From Meghimatium bilineatum (taxonomy: Eukaryota; Mollusca; Gastropoda; Stylommatophora; Philomycidae), in NCBI GenBank assembly GCA_034231615.1, contig CM067311.1, positions 17,442,143 through 17,506,142 on the forward strand: DNA of 64,000 bases, read 5' to 3'. The translations under genes were made by a program, and so were the position numbers. The notes below the pieces were generated by a model. It made no database searches and was not told the DNA's origin. It worked only from the letters and a program-made list of their open reading frames with translations. Every line of letters starts with the position of its first letter. Position 1 is the stretch's first letter. Of this stretch, positions 23,426-35,094 are shown piece after piece.

Positions 23426-24239
23426 TTAGTAAGTTTGCAAATCTATGAAAGAAACATAAATAAGAGATTAAATGTAGAATTCTCCATGATTTAATTGTTC
23501 AGATCTTTTTGGGATAGGATTTGGTATGAGAAAGGGATGAGACATGAATGAGACAAAGATGTTTCGTACAATAATTTTTTCGTTTTGATAGATTAGATTA
23601 AATAATGTAACCAACCATATCAAAGACCTTGTTTAAATCCAATGCACTCTGGTGAAACAGCTAAGGTAGCATTGATTTTGAAGACAATCAGTGCATTCGT
23701 GTCCAGCAACTGCACAATGCTGAAGTAAAACATGGAAGTTCTAAATGAAAATTCACAGAAACAGTATGCGAAAACACAAAGAGAGGGGGAAAATAACATA
23801 TTTTAAAAGTAGGGGATTTTTAAAAACATAACAAAGATTATTTTTAGTGAAATAGGAAGTGAAATCGTATTCTTAAGTTGACAGAAGCATGTACGGGGAT
23901 GTTAAAATAGGAATAGAACAAAGAGAGAACATGACTTGGAGAATGTAAGGCACCATTCAAATGATGATTAATGAAAACTAATAATGTTCTTCTTAGTTTT
24001 TTTATATCGGTGGTGATGTTTGGCTTAGTAAGACCAATGGCAACAACAGGGACAAATAAGATGCAAAAATCTTTCATGAATTAGTGGTGAAGCGTAAACT
24101 AGAAGGTTAAAATGATAAGGTGGAAAACATAATAGATGATTGAAATGATGCAGTAGAAAAACTAACAGAAGGGTTGAAATGATAAGGTGGAAACCCTAAT
24201 GAGAAAGTCGTGGAAAGAGTGAAGCAGTTATCAATTACG
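23426..24239. other. Non-coding spacer
   Basis: AT-rich; a TGAAATGATAAGGTGGAAA-type phrase is repeated three times at 24105-24195. No gene is recognised. Confidence 0.5.
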
Positions 24240-24420
24240 AGAGAGAGATGTAAATATAGATAGAGAGGGGTAGTGGAGAAGAAACAGAAGGGGCGAGTGA
24301 TATGGAGACAGTGAAAGAAAGGAGTAGAGAGATGGAGAGAGAGGAGATGGAGAGAGGGTGAGAGAGGATATAAAGGAAGAGAGAGTGAGAGCGAGCGGGG
24401 AGAGATTGAGAGAGATTAAA
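24240..24420. repeat. GA-rich low-complexity tract
   Basis: GAGAGATGGAGAGAGAGGAG-type purine-rich sequence. The 72-codon minus frame is a composition artefact. Confidence 0.8.
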
Positions 24421-24444
24421 ACAGTGTTAGATATGAGTAAGGTG

Positions 24445-24870
24445 TACATGTAAAAGACCAGGTTCGGCAGTAAAAGTAGGGGTTCGGCGGTAAAAGACCA
24501 GGTTCGCTGGTAAAAGTAGGGGTTCGGCGGTAAAAGACCAGGTTCGCTGGTAAAAGTAGGGGTTCGGCAGTAAAATACCAGGTTCGCTGGTAAAAGTAGA
24601 GGTTCGGCGGTAAAAGACCAGGTTCGCTGGTAAAAGTAGGGGTTCGGCAGTAAAAGACCAGGTTCGCTGGTAAAAGACCAGGTTCGCTGGTAAAAGACCA
24701 GGTTCGGCGGTAAAAGACCAGGTTCGCCGGTAAAAGACCAGGTTCGCTGGTAAAAGACCTGTTCGCTTGTAAAAGACCAGGTTCGGAGGTAAAAGACCAG
24801 GTTCGCTGGTAAAAGACCAGGTTTGCTGGTAAAAGTAGGGGTTCGGCGGTAAAAGACCAGGTTCGGCTGT
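24445..24870. repeat. 20-bp minisatellite, about 21 units
   Basis: Units of GGTTCGCTGGTAAAAGACCA alternating with GGTTCGGCGGTAAAAGTAGG. In the first half the two types alternate, a 40-base higher-order pattern; the second half is mostly the first type. Confidence 0.95.
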
Positions 24871-25272
24871 AGAGTAGTTTACGTATACGTCTCCAAACTC
24901 ATATTCCCAAAATTCGCACGCGGTTTACAACCGCCGTTCATATTGTACTGGCAATGAGAGTGGAAGTATTAGCGATACGCCACTATCAATAAATAGTTGT
25001 AAATAAACGCCCTACGGGGGATTAAGAGCTTCAACATCGATACAACGTCCTGGGAGTCTGCGCCCAATGAGGCGCAGCACCACTAGCAAAGCTTCTTGCA
25101 TCACGGAGATGCATCATATCTCAGAGGCACAGAGAAAACGTGCTGCGCAGAAAGACAGAACAACAAACACACAAATGTCTAAATCTTATCATACGTGTCC
25201 CATATGCGGCCGGGGTTCTACTCCAGGAGTGAGGGTTTCAGTCCTCTTCTCACACGCCAGAGAGATGTGACA
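24871..25272 (+). pseudogene. LINE-e relic with C-terminal zinc finger
   Basis: From about 25015 the plus strand reads IKSFNIDTTSWESA, then a frameshift, then AQRKRAAQKDRTTNTQMSKS and YHTCPICGR followed by LFSHARE. Basic residues, then CPxC and a distal histidine, match the zinc-finger-like end of many RTE-like LINEs (compare 38110-38320 minus, CPNCPKTFTDRIGLISHLRT). Stops upstream show it is dead. Confidence 0.75.
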
Positions 25273-25495
25273 ACATAAATCTTAATCTGTTATCATTGTC
25301 TGCGATAGACGGCCACACATCACAGAGATACGACAACACACATCTGAAACAAATGTTATCACCTGCGATGGACGGCCACACACCAGAGAGATACAACAAC
25401 ACAAATCTGAATCTGTTGTCACCTGCGATGGACGGCCGCACACCAAGGAGATATGGCAACACAAAACTGAAACTGTTATCACCTGCGATGGACGC
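25245..25495. repeat. 60-bp tandem repeat at LINE-e 3' end
   Basis: About four units containing CACACACCAGAGAGATACAA, CAACACAAATCTGAATCTG and TTGTCACCTGCGATGGACGG. The LINE-e end (CACACGCCAGAGAGATGTGA) already resembles the unit, so the array probably grew from LINE 3' sequence. Open on both strands because of the 60-base period. Confidence 0.85.
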
Positions 25496-25562
25496 TTATG
25501 ATGATAATCTATAGAACATGCTTCTAATATTATTTAAAACACAAAAAGTATGACACGACGAA

Positions 25563-25735
25563 GTGTGTTCTAAAGTGTGCTCTAAAGTGTGCTCTGAAGT
25601 GTGTTCTGAAGTGTGTTATGAAGTGTGCTCTGAAGTGTGTTCTGAAGTGTGTTCTGAAGTGTGCTCTGAAGTGTGCTCTGAAATGTGTTCTGAAGTGTGT
25701 TCTGACGTGTGTTCTGAAGTGTGCTCTGAAGATCT
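25563..25735. repeat. 12-bp minisatellite, about 14 units
   Basis: Units of TCTGAAGTGTGT or TCTGAAGTGTGC. A 71-codon frame encodes a CSEV repeat, an artefact of the period. Confidence 0.95.
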
Positions 25736-25984
25736 AATGGAAAGAGAAACAACGAAAATCGTCGGGAAAAATAATTAAAAAATATGTTAGTTATACATAA
25801 AATATCGGAAATAATCGGCAATGGAAACACTAGCTAAGAACAGATGTAGATATATTATCTGGAGAGAAATGCTCCACAAAGATGGAAAGTTGAGTAGAAA
25901 AAAATCCAAGTTGTTAAGTCTTTTAATAATGATGAAATAAAATGTTAAAGAAATAAAAGTTAGTTATCAATATTTGTACACAAA

Positions 25985-26825
25985 CACATTAATATCAAAT
26001 TACACACAGAATCAAATTATTTACATATTGCTACACTTAGGATTAAATTATTTACGTGTTTCTATAGATATTTTTACTGCAATCTCCCGACCATTCAATT
26101 ATACACTTTTACACTTAGGAAAAAAATACTTACAAATTCCTACACGTAGGAACAAATCACTTACAAATTCATACACTTTAAGAAAGTAATTATTTAAACA
26201 TTTCTACACTTAGGAACAAATTATATACAAATTCAAACACTTTAAGAAGCAAATTACTTTCAAATTTCTACACTTAGGAACAAATTACTTTCAAATTTCT
26301 ACAGTTAGGAATAAACTACTTTCAAATTTCTACACTTAGGATCAAATTACTTTCAAATTTCTACACTTAGGAAAAAATACTTACAAATTCCTACACGTAG
26401 GAACAAATTACTTACAAATTCATACACTTTAAGAAAGTAATTATTTAAACATTTCTACACTTGGGAACACATTATTCATACATTTTCTACACTTAGGACC
26501 ACATTACTTACACATTTCTACACTTAGGACCACATTACTTACACATTTCTACACTTAGGACCACATTACTTACACATTTCTACACTTAGGAACACATTAT
26601 TTACAAATTCAAACACTTTAAAAAAAAATTACTTACACATTTCTACACTTAGGACCACATTACTTACACATTTCTACACTTAGGACCACATTACTTACAC
26701 ATTTCTACACTTAGGAACAAATTATTTACAAATTCAAACACTTTAAGAAGCAAATTACTTTCAAATTTCTACACTTAAGAACAAATTACTTACACATTTC
26801 TACACTTCAGATCAAATCGTATATA
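25985..26825. repeat. 31-bp minisatellite, about 27 units
   Basis: Units such as ACACTTAGGACCACATTACT plus TACACATTTCT, with variants bearing AAATTCATACACTTTAAGAA. One stray unit lies at 28135-28172, beside the inverted LINE fragment. The array ends directly at LINE sequence (26835). Confidence 0.9.
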
Positions 26826-26834
26826 AATTGAACT

Positions 26835-26963
26835 AAATAATTACGCGTAATGGAATGTTATAAAAGAAGAATTGTCGCGAGAAATGAAATTAAATGTAAA
26901 TTATTTCGTTTAGTCAGATAGATCGTTGCTTATCACACTAACCAACTCAAATAAGAAGGAAAT
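26835..26963 (+). pseudogene. LINE-b relic, left half of split copy
   Basis: These 129 bases match the minus-strand sequence 28365-28494. The right half of the same LINE resumes at 29150. The 129 plus 188 bases add up to the 319 bases of the uninterrupted copy at 28176-28494. A 6-base AAGAAG occurs at both junctions. Confidence 0.7.
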
Positions 26964-28134
26964 TGATACAAATCTAATCAAATAACACGTAAATCGCCAT
27001 ACTTTCTCGTAAATCTACACTTGTACACAAATACAAACTTGTTACGTCCTCTGATCGGCACAACGGGCGACACTGATCGCTGATAACAGAAGTTTAGCGA
27101 TATCGACCCAACAATGCGAGCCCACGCTCTTCATTCTTTGCTTGCTTGTGGTAACGTATTCGATGAGTCAAACAGATCTATATCGACTGGTCAGGAATGG
27201 GTATGTTCATTCATGGAAACCAGAGCATTGAAGCACTTTTCCTTGTTTTCTGTGTCCAGAAGTTTTATTTACTTCCTGCATTTTGTGAATCCGATGCTTG
27301 TTTCGTCCAGCCATTTTAAAGTTCTTTCTTCATTGTTTTCTCTTTGAACACACATCTTCCTTCAGTCTTTTGTTGTTTGTTTCATTAAGAATTATTCGTC
27401 ATGTCCATTGTTCTATCTTTTGTTGATTGTTTCATTAAGAATTATTCGTCATGTCCATTGTTCTAACTTTTTGCGCGCTTCGTTTTTCTGTGTCAGTTTT
27501 TCTTTTGTGTTTCTTCTTATTCGTTCATTCTTAGACTCCTGCATGTGTCATCGTTAAAGCTTGGCTACGAAATCTGCACCTTTCAATCAGACAAATCTGA
27601 CTTCAGCATGGCTTTTGTGTCACTTTAACCCTCTGGCATAGGTTCACAAACTCTTTCGAGTCACCGCCCACTTTACGAGACATAAATGTTGTAACGACCC
27701 CCCCCCCCCCTCCTTATAACACTTCTCCGCGTTCAATATGATTATATGTTTGTTATTTTCGACTTTAATAGCAACTAATGATACATTACTGGTTATGTCG
27801 TTAAATTATTGAAATAACTAGTGGTCGATATGTGATTCATCTTGAAACACAGTTATAAGCACAATATATAAACACCACACCAACAATATGTGATTCTATC
27901 TTGAAACACATTTATAAACACAACATATAAACATAACACCAACAATATGTGATTCATTTTGAAACACATTTATAAACACAACATATAAACACCACACCAA
28001 CAAAGTGTGATTCATCTTGAAACACAGTTATAAACACAACATATAAACACGAAACCTAAAAACATAACCACAGAAAACAGTATAATAAAATTCCAACAAT
28101 ATTTGCTCATCCTTTTCCCTCGAGTTAGCAATAT
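26964..28134. other. Inside the 2.2-kb insert: mixed repeats
   Basis: A 51-base duplication (TTCATTAAGAATTATTCGTC) lies at 27362-27466. A SINE-B-like fragment (minus) is at about 27530-27625, ending ACTTCAGCATGGCTTTTGTG. A hAT-end-like phrase (GGTTCACAAACTCTTTCGAG) is at 27643, and a C run at 27697-27711. No gene is recognised. Confidence 0.5.
27825..28060. repeat. 58-bp tandem repeat, about 4 units
   Basis: Units of TGTGATTCATCTTGAAACAC, ATTTATAAACACAACATATA and AACACCACACCAACAATA. Confidence 0.85.
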
Positions 28135-28175
28135 TAGGAATACATTACTTACAAATTCCTACACTTAGGAACAAA

Positions 28176-28494
28176 GGAGCCATTTCTTGCACTGGTAACA
28201 TAACGTTGAAATACAGATGGTGTTTATTATATAGAATATTAGTTTATTATTATTCATTATATCGTAGGATAGAAACAAACATAAAATCCTTATTTCTTTA
28301 TATTGCCCAGTATTGCTGCAGCAATCACATCTGTAATACGTTGAGTGTCCTCCGACACTGGAGATTTCCGTCTTATTCGAGTTGGTTAGTATGATAAACA
28401 ACGATCTATCTGACTAAACGAAACAGTTTATATTTAATTTCATTTCTCGCGACAATTAATCTTTTATAACATCCCATTACGCGTAATTATTTAA
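28176..28494 (-). pseudogene. LINE-b fragment, inverted copy
   Basis: On minus this carries RRKSPVSEDTQRITDV, IAAAILGNIKK and TICISTLCYQCKKWLL, the segment leading into the CYQCQTW block of LINE-b. It is inverted relative to 26835-26963 and 29150-29337, and its 3' end abuts a single unit of the 31-bp minisatellite. Confidence 0.7.
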
Positions 28495-28559
28495 TTGGTA
28501 CGAGCTATGCTAACTAACTTTGGGCGGCGGCGATACCGTTCACTTTGTTAACCTTTGCT

Positions 28560-28690
28560 CTATGACTCTATGGGGTAGGGCAACCAATTCCATTCCAAAA
28601 GGCTCTTAGTCGCCTCCTACAAAATGTGTGGAACGTAACAGTGTTGCAATTCTTTACTCTCCTCTAATGCCCTGGCCCTACACGAGCGTT
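28560..28690 (-). mobile_element. SINE-B, diverged fragment
   Basis: Shares GGGCAACCAATTCCATTCC, TTAGTCGCCTCCTAC and ATTCTTTACTC with the 5' half of SINE-B. Diverged; no duplication seen. Confidence 0.6.
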
Positions 28691-29149
28691 TATATTAATG
28701 TTACATAAAATGTGATCGCCGGATGAGTTACTGCTAATTCTACAATTACGACAGTATATGCTAACTCCTGCTGACAAGCCCGTAGATAAATGAGGATTCG
28801 AGTATTCAAACACCCCCCCCCCGGGTCTATCTGAACATGATTTCTCAGTGTACTAAAAACTTAGCTAAAAGGTCAGTAAACCTGCAAGCTCCCTTAGTCA
28901 TGTTTCCCGATAATCTTTTCAAATTTTCAGACAAATAGTGAAATTTACACACAATAACGAAGAAATGATTTGTCTTATAAACTCCCCCACCCCATTTAAG
29001 GTAATATCTACGACCCATACTGCTGGTACTGTTCATTATAACGATGTGTTATTTCAACGAATTGATAGTTTCAACAGCGAACAATTCAAATAAATCAAGC
29101 CCTCACCCAAATCAATCTACCCCCCTCCCTCATGGTGTTTACACATCCT
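28691..29149. other. Non-coding spacer
   Basis: No gene is recognised. C runs occur at 28813-28823 and 29119-29128. Confidence 0.5.
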
Positions 29150-29620
29150 CGTTTCCAAGAAGATAAATCTCCAGTGTCGGAGGAAACCCAAGGTACTACA
29201 GATGTAATGGCTCCAGCAATACTGGGCAATATAAAGAAATAAGGATTTTTAAAATTTATTTCTATCCTATGATATATTCTGTATAATAAACACCATCTGT
29301 ATTTCAACGTTATGTTACCAGTGCCAGAAATGGCCCCTGACAAAAACATTCATGAGAAAGATTACAACATGCCAGATGAAATGCATGAGAAAGGCTATAG
29401 ATGTTACCAGAAGAGAAATGAAAACATCGGAAAGATAATAATGACCATATCATGCAAACAATATATACAAAGACAGTCAATTAACTGGTTTGGAGACCTT
29501 ATGCGAATGGAACCATAACAAACAGCCATCCAGACGTACAACAGCAGAAAGAACGGTTACAAGGCAAGAGGAAGACAAGAACAAGATGGGAAGATTCAAT
29601 AAGAGAGATTATTAGAAACG
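29150..29620 (+). pseudogene. LINE-b relic, right half of split copy
   Basis: Continues the LINE begun at 26835: CYQCQKWPLTKTF, MKCMRKAIDVTRREMKTS, then INWFGDLMRM and YKARGR in shifted frames. These are the CYQCQTW, CLRRI and YKARGRP blocks of this LINE type. Frameshifts and stops are frequent. Confidence 0.7.
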
Positions 29621-29827
29621 TAAAACGCATTCCTAATATCTCAATGTGACAATTGAGTGAGTTTTTTATAATACGATAGTGCCCAAATCTTCTCCTAAAC
29701 TCCCACATTGAAGTAACTACAGAAAAACACAGTTGTTATGGCTAGCCATTTTACCCGGAAAAAACCCCAATGTTTCTGTGCATGATACAATTAATTTATT
29801 AGCTGGGCAACAAGAACCTCACTGTGA

Positions 29828-30055
29828 CAAATGGCGAAACTTCGTAAACTCCGATGGTACAGGCACGTAATGAGATATTCATCGATGACAAAAGATGTTC
29901 TTGAAGGTACTATGGAGCGTATATGAATTAGGTGGCCAGTAAGAAGAAGACATGTCTGTATAATATTAAAGAATGGGCAGGGTGTGAAGTTTCCAAACTC
30001 ATCAGGATGGTAGAAAACAGGTAATGAAGTCTTACTGAACGACAACTAATACACT
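29828..30055 (+). pseudogene. LINE C-terminal relic
   Basis: Reads MAKLRKLRWYRHVMRYSSMT, DVLEGTME, then NIKEW-like and LIRMVENR segments after frameshifts. This order is typical of LINE C-terminal regions. Decayed. Confidence 0.6.
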
Positions 30056-30640
30056 GTATGAAGCTCACGTGAAATAATACACACAATAAAACACAGGATA
30101 TAATCATACAAACAACAATACACATGATACGTTCAAAAGACGACCAGTAGAAATGATCACATAAACGTGTCCGAGCGAAATAAGTACGTGAGATGCCGGA
30201 AGGATAGAAACAGGAAGTACATAAACACGTAAATATAGGTAGAAACAAAATGAATAAAAAGATGACGTAAATGACGGAACAAAATGAATAAAGACAAAGA
30301 CCACACTGACCGAGAACAAGACAACAGAGTGATCGGAATTGAGTCCAAATGGCTTGAGGGTACAGAATTCAAAAATAAAACGATTTTCGAGAGAGTACCT
30401 AGATCTATCATCAATGGTGCAGGATCTGATGGCAGTAACCTGAATATCAAGAACATTACGGTGGCTATCGTCGTTGAAGTGTATGGCAACAGGAGTAGGT
30501 GGAGTATAATGGTAACATATTGAACATAATACATTGTCTAGGTAATCCTTACAACAGCAAAAAGGTGGGTTCAAGGATACGTCCCTAAAAGAAGAACATG
30601 CTATCAAATTAAATCTGAGTTTATATCCTTTCCAGACCAT
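30056..30640 (+). other. Unassigned region with 79-codon frame
   Basis: A plus frame at 30284-30523 starts MNKDKDHTDREQDNRVIGIE and includes SKWLEGTEFKNKTIFERVPR. A THTDREQDN...WLERG order faintly recalls the C-terminal part of GIY-YIG domains of some retroelements, but no catalytic motif is visible. Minus frames of 178 and 125 codons overlap it. I do not recognise a host gene. Confidence 0.3.
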
Positions 30641-30654
30641 CTCATTTCACTTAG

Positions 30655-31330
30655 TAAAATTCTTTATCAAGATCAACAGTCTTCTCTCAGTCGAGGGAGA
30701 AACATCTGACTGGTTTGAGGTCCAAAACGGAGTCAGACACGGATGCATCCTCTCACAACGTCTGTTCAACATATACGCAGAAAATATCACGTGAAATGTA
30801 TGAGAAGACCCACTTTATGAACAGTTTTAACTAGTTAATGTCGGTGGACGTGCGATTCCAGAAATGAGGTATGCATACGACACCACCCTTATATCAAGGT
30901 TCCCTACATGTATAGAACACATGATTATGTCAGTCAAACATCGCAGCTATGCGCGAAATCTTTCCCTCAAAGCAACACAAAAAAGTACAAAAATAACGCA
31001 TATTAGCAGAGATGAGCTCACACCTACAATAGCTATTGACAAAGAACAATTACAAAATGTCAGCAACTGTGAACATCTTGGGTAAACCATCAACAGCACA
31101 GGAGATTGATCTGTATAGATCAGAAAGAGATTAGCAAAGGCCCATAAGACATCATTACTGAACAATCTATGGCAAGGCATAAACAGAAAAAAAAAACCAA
31201 AGTTACAACTATTAAGAAACTCTATCTTTCCAGTGGCAATATATGGTTGTGAGACATGGAAAATGGCGTTCTCAATGGAAAATAAAATATTGGTATTCGA
31301 AATGAAATTTTATATATAAAGGTCCTAAGA
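30655..31330 (+). pseudogene. LINE reverse transcriptase relic
   Basis: Shows FEVQNGVRHGCILSQRLFNI, then EMRYAYDTTLIS, SVKHRSYARNLSLKA, TPTIAIDKEQLQNVSNCEHL and KRLAKAHKTSLLNN. The first is the GVRQGC..SP.LFNIY box of an RT. The second is the YADD box with its first catalytic aspartate replaced by tyrosine. Dead RT of an RTE-like LINE. Confidence 0.8.
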
Positions 31331-31461
31331 ATATTATGGACAGAAAGATAAACCAAGTTTGCCTGTTGACAACACCAATACCAATCACGTTGTACACTCA
31401 ATCTTACTACAGAAACTACTGTTACTACTACTACTACTACTACTACTACTATTACTACTAT

Positions 31462-31700
31462 GTTAAGACTATGTGTTTTCCTAGTGCCAACATGTCGATC
31501 TGAGACTTGAACTTTAAACAAGACAATATCCAAAAGAATAAAGTAATTTGAAATGAAGTGCTACAGAAAGATCCTACGAATATCATGGACAGAGGAAAAG
31601 AAGAACATTGAAGTTTTAAATTACTGAAACTAAATGAAGGCTGGCTTCTATATACCATCATAAGAAGGGAGCTACAGTATTTTGGACACTTAAAGCGACA
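31462..31700 (+). pseudogene. LINE-c relic abutting 44-bp array
   Basis: Matches 9880-10140 (minus) over the NIMDRGKEE-like and LLKLNEGWLL segments, then IIRREL, QYFGHLKRH. The 44-bp minisatellite starts immediately after KRH. A (TAC)n microsatellite (31418-31456) lies upstream. Confidence 0.75.
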
Positions 31701-33240
31701 CTACTACTATCTGCAGCTGTTACTATACTACTGTTACTAGCACACTACTACTACCTGCAGCTGTTACTATACTACTGTTACTAACACACTACTACTATCT
31801 GCAGCTGTTACTATACTACTGTTACTAGCACACTACTTCTACCTGCAGCTGTTACTATACTACTGTTACTAGCACACTACTACTACCTGCAGCTGTTACT
31901 ATACTACTGTTACTAGCACACTACTACTATCTGCTGCTGTTACTATACTACTGTTACTAGCACACTACTTCAACATGCAGCTGTTACTATACTACTGTTA
32001 CTAGCACACTACTACTACCTGCTGCTGTTACTATACTACTGTTACTAGCTCACTACTTCTACCTGCAGCTGTTACTATACTACTGTTACTAGCACACTAC
32101 TACTACCTGCTGCTGTTACTATACTACTGTTACTAGCACACTACTACTACCTGCTGCTGTTACTATACTACTGTTACTAGCACACTACTACTATCTGCTG
32201 CTGTTACTATACTACTGTTACTAGCACACTACTACTATCTGCTGCTGTTACTATACTACTGTTACTAGCACACTACTTCTACCTGCAGCTGTTACTATAC
32301 TACTGTTACTAGTACACTACTACTACCTGCTGCTGTTACTATACTACTGTTACTAGCACACTACTACTACCTGCTGCTGTTACTATACTACTGTTACTAG
32401 CACACTACTACTATCTGCTGGTGTTACTATACTACTGTTACTAGCACACTACTTCTACCTGCAGCTGTTACTATACTACTGTTACTAGCACACTACTACT
32501 ACCTGCTGCTGTTACTATACTACTGTTACTAGCACACTACTTCTACCTGCAGCTGTTACTATACTACTGTTACTAGCACACTACTACTACCTGCTGCTGT
32601 TACTATACTACTGTTACTAGCACACTACTTCTACCTGCAGCTGTTACTATACTACTGTTACTAGCACACTACTACTATCTGCTGCTGTTACTATACTACT
32701 GTTACTAACACACTACTACTACCTGCAGCTGTTACTATACTACTGTTACTAGCACACTACTACTACCTGCTGCTGTTACTATACTACTGTTACTAACACA
32801 CTACTACTATCTGCAGCTGTTACTATACTACTGTTACTAGCACACTACTTCTACCTGCAGCTGTTACTATACTACTGTTACTAGCACACTACTACTACCT
32901 GCAGCTGTTACTATACTACTGTTACTAGCACATTACTACTATCTGCAGCTGTTACTATACTACTGTTACTAGCACACTACTACTACCTGCTGCTGTTACT
33001 ATACTACTGTTACTAACACACTACTACTACCTGCAGCTGTTACTATACTACTGTTACTAGCACACTACTACTACCTGCAGCTGTTACTATACTACTGTTA
33101 CTAGCACATTACTACTATCTGCAGCTGTTACTATACTACTGTTACTAGCACACTACTACTACCTGCTGCTGTTACTACACCAACAACAACAACTACTACT
33201 ACTACTACTACTATTACTACTACTACTACTGCCATTACTA
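31697..33240. repeat. 44-bp minisatellite, about 34 units
   Basis: Units of CTGTTACTAGCACACTACTA, CTACCTGCAGCTGTTACTA and TACTA (44 bases). Two main types differ at CTGCAGCTG (PstI site) against CTGCTGCTG. A rare CACATTACT variant recurs at 32931 and 33107, 176 bases apart (four units), so blocks were duplicated. It is capped by a (TAC)n/(CAA)n microsatellite at 33172-33240. Confidence 0.95.
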
Positions 33241-33859
33241 CTGCTACCACAACTATAGCTATTTTTATCACATAGTTTCAATAACAGCTCACAATTTAGA
33301 AATAATCTCGATAAATAAAACGTATTCCAGCGGACAGGGTCAACTTACATCTCTGAGCTTGTGCCCCACAGTACAAAGTCTCGTAACGCTCTGAAGATAA
33401 ATCAATGGCGTGAGCAAACAAGTGCGTAGTGTGAACACATGGGAACACGATATACCAGATATGCTAACTCGCAGCCATGTCGATATCCAAACCGCAATTA
33501 GCCAAACCAACTGTCCAGGAACACCGCGAATTCGTTGAAAGTCTAGACCAAATTAAAAATGAAACGCTGAAATGTGTGAACAATAAAACAATGCAGCACA
33601 CACCGCTATAGACCGAATTAAGTTAAACACCATAGTTTTAAATTTTAAAAAATTAGTGAAAGAAATCGTTGTTTTGTTTACTCCTCTTACGGCTAAATAA
33701 TGTTTATCATTATGTTGATACGGCAACGTGATTATGAAGATTGTTGTAACGAAGTAATCACTTTAGCAGTAAGAATGTATCTATTTACCATCTATGTACC
33801 ATCTATTTACCACCATTAGCCGCTCTGACAATAACCATTATTGTCTCAAAGGCAGGTTT
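33241..33859. other. Non-coding spacer
   Basis: No gene is recognised. Confidence 0.5.
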
Positions 33860-33995
33860 AGGGGGTTCAGCGATGCACGTTTTAGCCCCCGAAGGCAGGG
33901 TTGTGTTAGGGAGTTAAGCGATGCAATGTTTAGTTCCCGAAGACAGGGTTGTGTTAGGGAGTTGAGCGATGCATGTTTTGGTTTTCGAAGGCAGG
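33860..33995. repeat. 47-bp tandem repeat, 3 units
   Basis: Units contain GGTTGTGTTAGGGAGTTAAG and CGATGCA, with landmarks at 33870, 33917 and 33965. A 137-codon plus frame runs through it but looks incidental. Confidence 0.8.
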
Positions 33996-34199
33996 CATTT
34001 CAGAGAAGCAGTATGCAAGACTCGTCCCGTCCTTCCAGGAGCTTGTTATATTCCTTTGTGTCAACAATTTCATCATTCTTGTATCAGATTTTTTGTCCCA
34101 TCTGCAGTGATGAATCATCTGACATTACACGTCTTTACTGCCAATACTCACCATTACCGTCACATTTGACATTTCACGTCTTTACCAGTCATTATCATC

Positions 34200-34660
34200 G
34201 CATCTGATATTACACGTCTTTACAGCCACTATCGCCACATCTGACATTGCGCATATTTACATCATTACCTATCATTACCGCCACATCTGACATTGTCCAT
34301 ATTTACCTCATTACCTATCATTACCATAACATCTGACATTGCCAATATTTACATCATTACCTATCATTACCGCCACATCTGACATTGCCCATATTTACCT
34401 CATTACCTATCATTACCATAACATCTGACATCGCCCATATTTTCCTCATTACCATAACATCTGACATCGCCCATATTTACCTCATTACCTATCATTACCA
34501 TAACATCTGACATTGCTCATATTTACCTCATTACCTATCATTACCGCCACATCTGACATTGCCCATATTTACCTCATTACCTATCATTACCATAACATCT
34601 GACATTGCCCATATTTACCTCATTACCTATCATTACCATAACATCTGACATTACCCGTCA
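34200..34660. repeat. 46-bp minisatellite, about 10 units
   Basis: Units of ACATCTGACATTGCCCATAT, TTACCTCATTACCTATCATT and ACCATA. One unit is shortened near 34445. Confidence 0.9.
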
Positions 34661-34744
34661 TGTTGTAGTATATCACAAAAATTCATACATAGACGCAGTG
34701 TCCTCTGGTTCCGCATATTTTCGCCATGAGTAGGATGCGGGTAT

Positions 34745-35024
34745 TCTTCTTCTTCTGTGTTCATTCTCAAACTCCTGCAGATTAGCAGGATGTAGTCCAG
34801 AGAACGGAATGCGTTGTGTCATGATGTACATCATTTCTGCGATATCTGCGCCTTTCGACCTGGCACATCCGACTTCATCATGGCTTTAGGTCACTGATCC
34901 TATATGGGATGGGACAGCCAACTCCGTCCCATAACCTCCGTAGTCGCCTTTTACGACATGCGTTGAAGGTAAGCAGTGTTGCTATTCTTTGCTCCCCTTT
35001 CGGGCCCCGGCAAAACACGGGCGG
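34745..35024 (-). mobile_element. SINE-B, near full-length
   Basis: Runs from the (GAA)n tail (TTCTTCTTCTTC at 34745) to the 5' end CGGGCCCCGGCAAAACACGG. The flanking duplication is not clear. The TCGCCTTTTACGACATGC core is intact. Confidence 0.85.
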
Positions 35025-35094
35025 CTAGTATTATAAATTTGATAGATGCAGAAGTCAGAAATTTAGACAAAACATTTATTTAACCCTTAGGGGG

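Noticed and set aside
33794..34207. 137-codon frame as a gene
   Set aside because: It runs through a 47-bp tandem repeat and the start of the 46-bp array; no domain is visible.
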